Shown here piece by piece: positions 51,388-60,099 of a stretch of DNA of 64,000 bases (position 1 is its first letter; every line of letters begins with the position of its first letter). Under the pieces are notes generated by a model. The model did not search any database and had not been told where the DNA came from. It saw only the letters and a list, made by a program, of their open reading frames with translations. The translations under genes were made by a program, and so were the position numbers. The stretch covers positions 62,001 to 126,000 of the forward strand of contig CBFIEF010000002.1 of the NCBI GenBank assembly GCA_965661545.1. Reading direction: 5' to 3'. The stretch is from UBA7985 sp965661545 (GTDB lineage Bacteria > Pseudomonadota > Alphaproteobacteria > UBA7985).

Positions 51388-51993
51388 GTGTCAAAGAAAG
51401 ATCCACTGCGAAAGTGCGCAGTAACAGGAGAGATCGCAGATCGTGAGACTCTGCTGCGGTTTGTGCTCGATCCTGCGGGTCAAGTGACCTTTGACATGGG
51501 CAAGCGTCTGCCGGGCCGTGGAATCTGGTTAATTCCTAAGCGGGATGTGCTAGAGACTGCAGTGAAGAAGAACGCTTTTGCCCGTTCTGCCAAATCTGAG
51601 GCTGGAATTCCGGCTGATTTGCTAGAACGTGTTGAGACGCAGATCCGACAAACCATGTTGGATCGGCTGGGGCTAGCGCGCCGCTCAGGGGCGCTGGTAG
51701 TGGGGACTGAAAAGACAAAGGACAAGCTCCGGCACGGAAAGCTGAGGCTGCTTGTTCTGGCGTCAGATGGAAGCCCGAATACTCTCGATCCACTGATTCG
51801 GATCGCAGAAGATACGGCGACCGCGGTTCTGCTCAGTGAAAGCGCACAAACCCTGGCTCAGGCCTTGGGGCGTGCAACGGCCGTTTGTTCGGGGGTCACT
51901 GACTCCCGTCTGGCAAAGACAATCAAGGCGGACCATGCGCTGTTAAGGAGCATGGGCCGACCGGGTACACCGGTCGCCGAGGCGGCTTCATAG
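51388..51993 (+). CDS. YlxR family RNA-binding protein with L7Ae-like domain
   Basis: This 201-residue protein has an N-terminal YlxR (DUF448) domain (residues ~6-75) with LRKCAVTGEIADRETLLRFV, RLPGRGIWLI and VKKNAFARS, and a C-terminal L7Ae/L30e-like RNA-binding domain (~90-185) with ARRSGALVVGTEKTK. This fusion is standard between nusA and infB in alphaproteobacteria. It starts with GTG 51388, 36 bases after nusA. Confidence 0.9.
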   Translation: MSKKDPLRKCAVTGEIADRETLLRFVLDPAGQVTFDMGKRLPGRGIWLIPKRDVLETAVKKNAFARSAKSEAGIPADLLERVETQIRQTMLDRLGLARRSGALVVGTEKTKDKLRHGKLRLLVLASDGSPNTLDPLIRIAEDTATAVLLSESAQTLAQALGRATAVCSGVTDSRLAKTIKADHALLRSMGRPGTPVAEAAS

Positions 51994-52100
51994 AAACGGC
52001 TTCCTTCGGGAACCAAGCAACACGGGTATGAACGCAATGTGCTGACAACCCCCCAGTATGATGCGGCCAAGGCCGCGCTGAGAAAGCGACGAAAGACTCG

Positions 52101-54794
52101 ATGTCCAACGAAAACGAAAACAACGACCAGGATTCCAAGCAGCCCCTCCGGTTGTCCAAACCGGGCAAGCTTGAGCTCCGTAAAACGGTTGATGCCGGTC
52201 AGGTAAAACAGTCCTTTAGCCATGGTCGCTCGAAGACTGTCGTGGTGGAGAAGCGCACCAAGCGTACCTTCGAACGCGGCACAACGGGCAAGATGGCCGC
52301 AGTTCCCAATCAAGAACTGGCCGAAGGCCTCGCAAACCTGAAAAAATCCACGGCACCGGAAGACGGAGGCGAGCCAGCGGCTGCCCCACGTCGGACCCCG
52401 AAGCCCGCGCCTTCAAACAAAACCAATGACAACTTGACCGCGTCCGAGCGGGTGAAGCGCATGGCGGTTCTGGAGCAGGCGAAGGCACGCGAAGCACAGC
52501 GCGCCATCGAAGCTGCGGCAGAAGCGGAGCGACGCGACGCCGAACGCAAAGCTCGAGAAGAATCTGAGCGCGCGCGTCAGGAAGATCTGCGCCAGCTCGC
52601 TGAAGCCGAAGAAGCCCGGCGCCAGGCCGAGCGCGACGCTGAAGCAGCAAGCAAAGCGCCAGCCGCGAGCGAAGCTGCGAAACCTGCTGCGGCACGTGCT
52701 CCGGCGCGTGCAGAAGCGCCTGCTGCGGCTGCACCTACCCCTGCCGCTGCTGCTGATCGCGCCCGCACTAAGAAAGGCGAAGCTCCACCACGTCCACAGC
52801 GCGGCCCCGAAGAGGCTCCGGTCTTTGGTCGTGTGAAGAAGGCAAAAGGTCAGGAAGAGCAGAGTAAGAAAACCACTCTGCGCGCCAAGAACGACTCCGG
52901 TCGCCGCCGCAGCTCCAAGCTGTCGGTTGTGGATGCGCTAGAGGGCGATGAAGATCGCATGCGGTCCCTGTCTTCCATTCGCCGTCAGCGCGAGCGGGAG
53001 AAGCAGCGCGCCAAAGAAGCGCTCGCGACACAGCAGAAGATCATTCGTGACGTCATCGTGCCGGAAACCATCACCGTGGGTGAGCTTGCCAACCGTATGG
53101 CCGAGCGCTCTGGCGATGTCATCCGGGTGCTGATGAAAATGGGCGTGATGGCAACTGTGAACCAGTCCATCGACGCTGATACTGCTGAATTGGTGATCGA
53201 AGAGCTGGGCCACCACATCCGCCGCGTTTCCGCTTCGGACGTGCTTGAAGGTCTCGCCAGCCCAATCGATGACGAAGGCCAGAAGGCACCGCGTCCGCCG
53301 GTTGTGACGGTGATGGGCCACGTTGACCACGGTAAGACATCGATCCTCGATTACTACCGCAAAGCCAACGTTGTTTCCGGTGAAGCCGGCGGCATCACCC
53401 AGCACATCGGCGCGTACCAGATTACCTCGCCTAGCGGTAAGGTCATCACCTTCCTCGATACACCGGGCCACGCGGCCTTTACCGAGATGCGGGCACGCGG
53501 TGCAAACGTCACGGACATGGTGATCCTCGTGGTTGCTGCCGACGATGGCATCATGCCGCAAACCCAAGAAGCCATCGCTCACGCGAAGGCTGCTGGAGTT
53601 CCGATGATTGTCGCCGTGAACAAGGTCGACAAGCCGGACGCTGACCCAAGCAAGGTTGAGCAAGAGCTGCTGCAATACGAAGTCCAAGTCGAATCCATGG
53701 GCGGTGAAGTGCAAGTTGCGCACGTCTCAGCGCTCAAGGGCACGGGCATGGACGGCCTGCTCGAATCCATCGAGCTGCAGTCGGAAGTTCTCGATCTGCA
53801 AGCCAACCCAGACAGTCGCGCATCGGGTGCAGTGGTTGAATCCAAGATGGAAAAGGGCCGCGGCTCAGTTGCTACTGTGCTGATCCAGCGCGGCAAGCTG
53901 GAAATCGGCGATATCTTCGTTGCCGGTTCCGAGTGGGGCAAGGTGCGGGCACTGATCAACGACCAGGGCCAGCAGGTTAAGCACGCCAACCCATCTACTC
54001 CGATTGAGGTTCTGGGCCTGAACGGTACACCGGTTGCCGGTGACGAGTTCGTTGTTGTCGAGTCCGAAGCACGGGCACGGGAAGTGGCTGAATTCCGCCA
54101 AAGCAAAGCCAAGGAAGCCGCATCGCTGGCCTCCAAGGGCAGCTTGGAATCCATGTTCTCCGCCCTCAAGGATGGCACAGCAGAAGAACTGCCCGTGGTC
54201 ATCAAAGGCGACGTGCACGGTTCGGTCGAAGCCATCATCGGAACGCTGCAAAAGCTGTCCACTGACGAAGTTAAGGTCAACGTGCTCCATCAGGGCGTTG
54301 GCGGTATCACAGAGTCGGACATCACGCTGGCGCGCGCCTCGAACGCCATGGTTGTGGGCTTTAACGTCCGTGCCAACGCACAAGCGCGGGAAAGCGCCAA
54401 GCGGGACGGCATCGACATTCGCTACTATTCGATCATTTACGAACTCGTAGACGACGTGAAGGCGATGATGAGTGGCCTGCTCAAGCCAGAGCAACGCGAA
54501 AACTTCCTCGGCTACGCGACCATTCTGGAGACCTTCAACGTCACCAAAGTGGGCAAGGTTGCTGGTTGTCGGATTACCGAAGGTGTGGTCAAGCGGGGCG
54601 CGAAAGTGCGCTTGCTGCGCGACGATACGGTCATCCACGAAGGCACGCTCAAGACCCTGCGCCGCTTCAAGGACGAAGTCCGCGAAGTTGCCAATGGTCT
54701 CGAGTGCGGTATGGCCTTCGAGAACTACCAAGACGTTCAAGTTGGCGATCAGATCGAATGCTTCGAAATCGAAGAAATCGCTCGCCAGCTGTAG
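52101..54794 (+). CDS. infB: Translation initiation factor IF-2
   Basis: This 897-residue GTPase brings fMet-tRNA to the 30S subunit. A long N-terminal region (residues ~1-310) is rich in Ala, Glu, Lys and Arg with low-complexity helices. The IF2-N domain and the G domain (from about 398) follow, with GHVDHGKTS (G1), DTPGHAAF (G3) and NKVDKPDAD (G4). Domains II-IV end EIEEIARQL. The 3' end overlaps the next gene start by one base, and a perfect 10-bp hairpin follows 28 bases after the stop. The usual downstream neighbour rbfA is elsewhere (21862). Confidence 0.97.
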   Translation: MSNENENNDQDSKQPLRLSKPGKLELRKTVDAGQVKQSFSHGRSKTVVVEKRTKRTFERGTTGKMAAVPNQELAEGLANLKKSTAPEDGGEPAAAPRRTPKPAPSNKTNDNLTASERVKRMAVLEQAKAREAQRAIEAAAEAERRDAERKAREESERARQEDLRQLAEAEEARRQAERDAEAASKAPAASEAAKPAAARAPARAEAPAAAAPTPAAAADRARTKKGEAPPRPQRGPEEAPVFGRVKKAKGQEEQSKKTTLRAKNDSGRRRSSKLSVVDALEGDEDRMRSLSSIRRQREREKQRAKEALATQQKIIRDVIVPETITVGELANRMAERSGDVIRVLMKMGVMATVNQSIDADTAELVIEELGHHIRRVSASDVLEGLASPIDDEGQKAPRPPVVTVMGHVDHGKTSILDYYRKANVVSGEAGGITQHIGAYQITSPSGKVITFLDTPGHAAFTEMRARGANVTDMVILVVAADDGIMPQTQEAIAHAKAAGVPMIVAVNKVDKPDADPSKVEQELLQYEVQVESMGGEVQVAHVSALKGTGMDGLLESIELQSEVLDLQANPDSRASGAVVESKMEKGRGSVATVLIQRGKLEIGDIFVAGSEWGKVRALINDQGQQVKHANPSTPIEVLGLNGTPVAGDEFVVVESEARAREVAEFRQSKAKEAASLASKGSLESMFSALKDGTAEELPVVIKGDVHGSVEAIIGTLQKLSTDEVKVNVLHQGVGGITESDITLARASNAMVVGFNVRANAQARESAKRDGIDIRYYSIIYELVDDVKAMMSGLLKPEQRENFLGYATILETFNVTKVGKVAGCRITEGVVKRGAKVRLLRDDTVIHEGTLKTLRRFKDEVREVANGLECGMAFENYQDVQVGDQIECFEIEEIARQL

Positions 54795-55801
54795 TGTCAG
54801 CGATCACCGCTAAGACGATAGGAAAAGGCCTCTTCGGAGGCCTTTTGCTGTTGTGCGGGTGTATGGCCCAAGCGCAGGCTCAGGCGCAAGACCAGTTCAA
54901 GCTCATCGCGACCCCCTTGCCCGAACCCTATGATTTGCCAGACGGCTTTAGGTGGGCGGGCGGCTTAGCGCTGAGCTCTGAAGACGAGCGGCTGGGCGGG
55001 GTTAGTGGGCTTGGCTTGGGGTTGGTGCCGCCCGTCACCGATCAGGGCGTGCGCATGATTGCGGTCACCGACAGCGGCAGTTTGCTGCGCGGTGATCTGG
55101 TGTTCGAGACCGAGCCCTTCATCAAGCTCACTGACGTGCACGAGCGCACACTAACCGTCGAGCGCCTGACCGACGCTCGAACGGGTCTGCGTGTGCGGCA
55201 GGCGGAATCGCTGGCCATTTGGGACGAGCGCTTAGCCTTTGGTTTTGAGGTTGATCACCGCGTGGGCGTCATGCGGCGGGGTACGCAAATCAGCGACTTA
55301 CCCGTTCCCGTAGCCCTGCGCGGCCTGTCACGATCCAACAACGGCGTCGAAGCGCTGGCGACACTGCCCGACCGTTCCTTGCTGGCCATCTCAGAGGGTG
55401 TGCGGCGCGAAGACGGGTTACGAGCGTGGATCTACGACGGGGAAAGCGATGACTGGCCCATCCTTGTCTACGAATGGGACGAGGCCTTTGCGCCCACGGG
55501 GGCCGATGTCACCCCCGATGGCCGCTTTTTGGTGGTCAGCGAGCGCAAGTTTGTGTCGATGCGAGAGCCGTTGAGCAACCGGTTGATGGTGGTTCCAGTC
55601 AGTGATATCGCAGCGGGTAGCCGCTTGAAGCCGAAGCAGATCATCGATCTCGACCCCATTCTAGGCGCCGTGGCGAATGTAGAATCGGTGGCGATCCTGC
55701 CCACAGCCGACCCTCAAGAGTTCCTGATCGTGGTCGCGACCGACAACAATTTCATAAACCTGCTGCCCACCATGATTGCTGCACTGCTGTGGCGTCCCTG
55801 A
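54794..55801 (+). CDS. Esterase-like activity of phytase family secreted protein
   Basis: This 335-residue protein belongs to the phytase-esterase-like beta-propeller family (GGLALSSEDERLGGVSGLGLG, TDSGSLLRGDL, NNGVEALATLPDRSLLAISEG, VANVESVAIL). The first ~33 residues, from GTG 54794, read as a signal peptide: a positive start, then LFGGLLLLCGCMAQAQA. The LLLLCGC could also be a lipobox. GTG 54794 overlaps the infB stop. Codons for GKGLFGGLL form the apparent infB terminator hairpin (54823-54846). If translation began later (the next in-frame ATG is near 54862) the secretion signal would be lost. Substrate unknown. Confidence 0.75.
   Translation: MSAITAKTIGKGLFGGLLLLCGCMAQAQAQAQDQFKLIATPLPEPYDLPDGFRWAGGLALSSEDERLGGVSGLGLGLVPPVTDQGVRMIAVTDSGSLLRGDLVFETEPFIKLTDVHERTLTVERLTDARTGLRVRQAESLAIWDERLAFGFEVDHRVGVMRRGTQISDLPVPVALRGLSRSNNGVEALATLPDRSLLAISEGVRREDGLRAWIYDGESDDWPILVYEWDEAFAPTGADVTPDGRFLVVSERKFVSMREPLSNRLMVVPVSDIAAGSRLKPKQIIDLDPILGAVANVESVAILPTADPQEFLIVVATDNNFINLLPTMIAALLWRP
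54823..54846 (+). terminator. Terminator-like hairpin after infB, inside the next gene
   Basis: AAAAGGCCTC (54823-54832) pairs perfectly with GAGGCCTTTT (54837-54846) around a UUCG-type loop (TTCG, 54833-54836). Four T belong to the arm and little T run follows, so it may be a weak terminator or a pause. The same bases encode part of the signal peptide of the downstream secreted protein. Confidence 0.65.
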
Positions 55802-55903
55802 TTCTTTTAGGCTAAGACCCTCCTGTACCCCGACCCGGTGCGTTGAACCTGCGAGCCTCCTGCTCGTTGGGTCGTGACTGGGGAACAACTGGAGAAGACA
55901 AGA

Positions 55904-56503
55904 ATGTCTCAGCAGCAGAACGCCATTCTGCCTGCGCTGGTGATTGCTGGCGCCCTTATGGCCTTTATCGTCTACATTTCGAATGTTTTGGTCGGCATGC
56001 CGATCAACTGGCTGAACGCCAATTGGTTCAACTATGGCCAATTCACCTTTCCGGTCGCCTTTCTGATCACCGACATCATCAACCGCCTGTTCGGTTCGCG
56101 GCGCGCGTTTTGGGTCATTGCCGTCGGTTTTGTTGGCGGTGTCGCCTACTTCCTGCTCAGCGGTGGCAACGTCGGCGAAGGCTTCGGCGACCCGTGGTCC
56201 GTGGGCCGGATTGCTTTGGGCTCTCTGAGCGCCTTTGTTGTCGGCCAAGTGCTGGACGTGTCCATCTTTAACGCCCTGCGCCAGCGCGCGTGGTGGTTTG
56301 GCCCTCTGGTCAGCTCCCTTGTGGCGAGCTTTATCGACACTGTAATCTTCTATTCCATCGCGGCCAGCGGTGCGGGCAACTGGATGAACTTCGCCAGCGT
56401 TGATTTTGGTGTGAAAGTCATTGTCGCGCTTGTCGCTCTGGTGCCCTTCCGTATCTTAATCGCTGGCGTGTTCGCCAAAACCGGGACCAAGAATGCAGCT
56501 TAG
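55904..56503 (+). CDS. Queuosine precursor transporter (VUT/YhhQ family)
   Basis: This 199-residue membrane protein with six or seven helices belongs to the VUT family, which imports preQ0/preQ1-type precursors. Family marks are NWFNYGQFTFPVAFLITDIINRLFG (early) and VGQVLDVSIFNALR plus SSLVASFIDTVIFYSIA (later). ATG 55904 follows a GGAGAAG site (55891 on); the same frame is open from 55874. It overlaps queA by 11 bases, which directly links transport to queuosine synthesis. I looked for a preQ1 riboswitch in the 102-base gap upstream and did not recognise one. Confidence 0.88.
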   Translation: MSQQQNAILPALVIAGALMAFIVYISNVLVGMPINWLNANWFNYGQFTFPVAFLITDIINRLFGSRRAFWVIAVGFVGGVAYFLLSGGNVGEGFGDPWSVGRIALGSLSAFVVGQVLDVSIFNALRQRAWWFGPLVSSLVASFIDTVIFYSIAASGAGNWMNFASVDFGVKVIVALVALVPFRILIAGVFAKTGTKNAA

Positions 56504-57545
56504 GGATTTTGACTTCACGCTTCCTGAAGCACTGATTGCCCAGCGTCCGATCTACCCCCGTGCAGCCGCCAAGTTACTGCACGTTGGGGCAGAGGGGACG
56601 CTGGTGGACCGGACATTTGCGAGCTTGGACGCATGCTTGCGAGCGGGCGACTTGCTGGTGTTCAACAACTCGCAAGTTTTCGCCAGCCGCTTGATCGGCC
56701 AGCGCCAGCGAGGGCCGCAGGTCTATGATGGCAAAATCGAAGTCACACTGGTTGCTGAAACCGAAACCCCGGACACTTGGATTTGCTACGCCAAGCCAGG
56801 GAAGAAACTCGAACCCGAAGACCGCCTGCTGTTCAGCGACAACCTAACAGCCACCGTCGAAGCCAAGGACGGGGCCGACATCCGCCTCGCCTTCGCCAAT
56901 AGCAACGGCACGCCCGTCTTGGACGCCATTGATGCACTCGGCCACATGCCCTTGCCGCCCTACATCCAGCGGCCCAAAGGCGGGGAGTCGGAGGACCGGG
57001 ACGATTACCGGACGTTCTGTGGACGCGAAAAGGGCTCCCTAGCCGCGCCAACAGCCAGCCTGCATTTTGACGAAGAAACCCTCGCCGCGCTGGTCGCGGC
57101 CAAGGACTTACAGACCGCTGAAGTCCGCTTGGACGTCGGTTTAGGCACCTTTGCGCCCATCCGTGTCGATGACATCAGCGCGCATCAAATGCACAGCGAA
57201 TCTTGCGCATTGGACGCTATAAACGCGGCCAAGATCGCCTCGGCCAAAGCCGAGGGACGGCGCGTGGTTGCCGTTGGCACCACAGTTTTGCGCGCGCTCG
57301 AGAGTCTGGGTGGCGCAGAGGGGGCGATGAGCACCGATATCTTTCTCAAACCCGGTGACCACTTTCACGTCGTTGATGCATTGATCACAAATTTTCACCT
57401 GCCACAGTCCACGCTCTTCATGCTGGTCTGTGCCTTCAGCGGAACCGACAGCATGAAGGCGGCCTATGCCCATGCAGTCGCGAACCACTACCGTTTTTTC
57501 AGCTATGGTGACGGCTGTTTTCTGGAATTGAGCAACACGCCATGA
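56493..57545 (+). CDS. queA: S-adenosylmethionine:tRNA ribosyltransferase-isomerase
   Basis: This 350-residue enzyme transfers the ribosyl part of SAM to preQ1-tRNA, giving epoxyqueuosine. Marks: LRDFDFTLPEALIAQRPIYPR at the N-terminus, DLLVFNNSQVFASRL, GHMPLPPYIQRP, TASLHFDEETL, VGLGTFAPIRVDDI, VAVGTTVLRALES and TNFHLPQSTLFMLVCAF. It lies between the transporter gene (11-base overlap) and tgt (4-base overlap). Confidence 0.96.
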   Translation: MQLRDFDFTLPEALIAQRPIYPRAAAKLLHVGAEGTLVDRTFASLDACLRAGDLLVFNNSQVFASRLIGQRQRGPQVYDGKIEVTLVAETETPDTWICYAKPGKKLEPEDRLLFSDNLTATVEAKDGADIRLAFANSNGTPVLDAIDALGHMPLPPYIQRPKGGESEDRDDYRTFCGREKGSLAAPTASLHFDEETLAALVAAKDLQTAEVRLDVGLGTFAPIRVDDISAHQMHSESCALDAINAAKIASAKAEGRRVVAVGTTVLRALESLGGAEGAMSTDIFLKPGDHFHVVDALITNFHLPQSTLFMLVCAFSGTDSMKAAYAHAVANHYRFFSYGDGCFLELSNTP

Positions 57546-58672
57546 CAACCCCGTTTTCCTTTGATGTTCTGAACACCGACGGCGCCGCGCGGCGTGGACG
57601 GATTCATACCGCGCACGGCACGATCGAAACGCCCGCCTTCATGCCCGTGGGAACCGCCGCGACGGTCAAAGCAATGATGCCCGAAAGCGTGCGCTCGACA
57701 GGCGCAGAGATCATTCTCGGGAACACCTATCACCTGATGATCCGCCCAACCGCTGAGCGCGTGCACAACTTGGGCGGCTTGCACAAGTTCATGAACTGGC
57801 CCGGTCCGATTTTGACGGACTCCGGCGGATTTCAAGTCATGTCGCTGGCAAGCTTGCGCAAACTGACAGAAGAAGGCGTGACCTTCCGCAGTCACATCGA
57901 TGGTTCCAAACATCGCCTTACGCCAGAAGTTTCCATGGACATCCAGCGCATGTTGGATTCGACCATTACGATGGCGCTCGACGAGTGCACCCCTTACCCC
58001 ATCGACAAGGCCGGCGCGCACAATTCCATGCAGCTCTCCATGCGATGGGCGAAGCGCTCGCGGGATGCGTGGGTGGATCGGACTGGCTATGGGGTTTACG
58101 GCATCGCCCAAGGCTCCGTTTTCGCGGACTTGCGGGAAGAATCGATCAAGGCTCTGGAACCCATGGGCTTCCACGGCATCGCCATTGGCGGCTTGGCGGT
58201 CGGCGAAGGCCAACAGCTGATGTTCGACACACTCGACATCTGTGAGCCCTTCCTGCCGCCGGCAAAGCCGCGCTATCTGATGGGCGTGGGCAAGCCGCTG
58301 GATCTGATCGGCGGCGTTAAGCGCGGGATAGACCAGTTTGACTGTGTGCTGCCAACGCGCTCGGGCCGGACCGGTCAGGCCTTTACCTGGCGCGGGCCGA
58401 TTAACATGCGCAACGCCCGGCATCAGGACGATCATCGCCCCATCGACGAGGATTGCAGCTGCCCGGCCTGCCGCACCTATTCCCGTGCTTATATCCGACA
58501 TTTGCACCGCGCAGACGAAATGCTCGGCGCGATGCTGCTGACGTGGCACAATATCCAGCACTATCAGGACTTGATGGCGCGGATGCGCTCGGCGATCGAA
58601 GCCGGCGCCTTTGCTGATTTTGAAGCAGGAGTGCTCGCCGATTATGCCCGAGGCGACATCGACCCCCTCTAG
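57542..58672 (+). CDS. tgt: tRNA-guanine transglycosylase
   Basis: This 376-residue TIM-barrel enzyme swaps G34 for preQ1 in Asp, Asn, His and Tyr tRNAs. Catalytic Asp residues are in LTDSGGFQVMSLA and CVLPTRSGRTGQAF. The zinc site is CSCPACRTYSRAYIRHL with a later His in WHNIQHY. The start overlaps the queA stop (ATGA) and its stop lies inside the queG start region (58644-58672 overlap). Confidence 0.96.
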   Translation: MTTPFSFDVLNTDGAARRGRIHTAHGTIETPAFMPVGTAATVKAMMPESVRSTGAEIILGNTYHLMIRPTAERVHNLGGLHKFMNWPGPILTDSGGFQVMSLASLRKLTEEGVTFRSHIDGSKHRLTPEVSMDIQRMLDSTITMALDECTPYPIDKAGAHNSMQLSMRWAKRSRDAWVDRTGYGVYGIAQGSVFADLREESIKALEPMGFHGIAIGGLAVGEGQQLMFDTLDICEPFLPPAKPRYLMGVGKPLDLIGGVKRGIDQFDCVLPTRSGRTGQAFTWRGPINMRNARHQDDHRPIDEDCSCPACRTYSRAYIRHLHRADEMLGAMLLTWHNIQHYQDLMARMRSAIEAGAFADFEAGVLADYARGDIDPL

Positions 58673-59711
58673 CCCAAACACCGCGCTGCGCGATGATATC
58701 CGCGCGCAGGCGCTGGCTTTGGGCTTCGACGCCTGCGGGTTTGGCCCAGCCAGCATCCCCGCGCGCAATCAGCAGCGCTACCAAGCGTTCGTGGCGCAGG
58801 GCCAGCACGGGACGATGGACTGGATGGAAAACCGTCTGGAGCAGCGCTCAGACCCACAGACCCTGTGGCCTGACGCTCGGTCGGTTGTGGTTGTGGGCTT
58901 GAACTATGGTCCCGAAGAAAACCCCTTGGACCGGCTAGACCAGCCTGAGCGCGCCAACTTCTCCGTCTACGCCGAAAACCGCGACTACCATGACATTCTG
59001 AAAAAGCGTCTCAAGCGGCTGGGTCGTTGGATCGCGGAACAGACCCATGGCCAGTCGCTCAAGGTCTTTGTGGATACAGCACCGGTGCCGGAAAAGGCCT
59101 TAGCCGCGCAAACAGCCGTGGGCTGGCAAGGAAAGCACAGCAATCTGGTATCACCCACGTTCGGCTCATGGCTGTTTCTGGGCGTGATTTACCTGAGCAT
59201 CGATCTGCCTGCTGACGGTCCCACAGCCGATCAGTGCGGCAGCTGCACTCGCTGCATCGATATCTGCCCTACCCAAGCCATTCCTGCGCCCTACACCCTC
59301 GATGCTACCCGCTGTCTGGCGTATCTGAGCATCGAGCACCGCGGCGCCATCCCTGTTGAGTTTCGCAAAGCGATGGGCAATCGGATTTATGGCTGTGACG
59401 ACTGCTTGGCGGTCTGTCCATGGAACAAGTTTGCCACGGCGACCGCTGAGGCTGGGTTTAAGCCGCGTGACGTGGTGGACCAAGCGCGTCTGATGGACTT
59501 TACATCGTTCGACGACGCCGCCTTCCGCGCCGCCTTTTCCGGCTCGCCGGTCAAGCGCATGGGCATCGAGCGGTTTTTGCGGAACCTAGCGATTTGTCTG
59601 GGAAATTCCGGACAAGAAAAAGCGCGCGAGCCACTTCAGCAACTCGCACGCTCAGAAAACCCGGTGGTGGCTGAGAGCGCCCGGTGGGCACTCGATCAAC
59701 TAGAGGCTTGA
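58644..59711 (+). CDS. queG: Epoxyqueuosine reductase QueG
   Basis: This 355-residue cobalamin-dependent iron-sulfur reductase makes queuosine from epoxyqueuosine. Two 4Fe-4S ferredoxin-like motifs are visible: CGSCTRCIDICPTQAI and CDDCLAVCPWNKF. KVFVDTAPVPEKALAAQ, GWQGKHSNLVSP and a C-terminal HEAT-like segment complete the family layout. It needs B12, for which this genome carries cobS/cobT. ATG 58644 overlaps tgt by 29 bases; the ribosome site is weak. It is the fourth gene of a full queuosine operon. Confidence 0.93.
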   Translation: MPEATSTPSSPNTALRDDIRAQALALGFDACGFGPASIPARNQQRYQAFVAQGQHGTMDWMENRLEQRSDPQTLWPDARSVVVVGLNYGPEENPLDRLDQPERANFSVYAENRDYHDILKKRLKRLGRWIAEQTHGQSLKVFVDTAPVPEKALAAQTAVGWQGKHSNLVSPTFGSWLFLGVIYLSIDLPADGPTADQCGSCTRCIDICPTQAIPAPYTLDATRCLAYLSIEHRGAIPVEFRKAMGNRIYGCDDCLAVCPWNKFATATAEAGFKPRDVVDQARLMDFTSFDDAAFRAAFSGSPVKRMGIERFLRNLAICLGNSGQEKAREPLQQLARSENPVVAESARWALDQLEA

Positions 59712-59718
59712 AACAGCC

Positions 59719-60009
59719 TTAAGCCGCAGCAGCCTGTGCTTTTTCCAGACGCTTCTTGATATCAAGCGCATCAGGGCCAAGCTTGCGGTTCGGGGTGCCC
59801 ATCAAGAAGCTGTCCAGACCACCGTTCTTTTCGATGGTGCGGATCGCACGAGTGGACAGACGAACGCGAACGCCTTCCTGAAGAATCTCAGAATGTAGAG
59901 TAGCGTTTTGCAGGTTTGGCAGCCACCGACGGCGACGCTTGTTCATAGCGTGCGATACGGTGTTACCAGCTTGTGGCTTACGGCCAACAAAATCACAGCG
60001 GCGGGACAT
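59719..60009 (-). CDS. rpmB: 50S ribosomal protein L28
   Basis: This 96-residue ribosomal protein opens MSRRCDFVGRKPQAGNTVSHAMNKRRRRWLPNLQNA, the alphaproteobacterial L28 pattern, and ends with a basic/Ala helix. A TAGGAGCGAGG site precedes the ATG on the minus strand. It stands 90 bases downstream of the ABC gene, convergent with queG. Confidence 0.96.
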   Translation of the reverse strand: MSRRCDFVGRKPQAGNTVSHAMNKRRRRWLPNLQNATLHSEILQEGVRVRLSTRAIRTIEKNGGLDSFLMGTPNRKLGPDALDIKKRLEKAQAAAA

Positions 60010-60099
60010 GAGCCTCGCTCCTAAATTAAGTCGTGGTCAAAGAGTTGGGGCTTTCTACGCAAAGAACTGTGGAAAAGCCAGTGTTAAGCCTTGCGGCAG

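Noticed and set aside
55802..55903. Possible preQ1 riboswitch before the queuosine operon
   Set aside because: I could not fit the short preQ1-I pseudoknot or its A-rich tail to this G+C-rich leader. A covariance-model search would decide.
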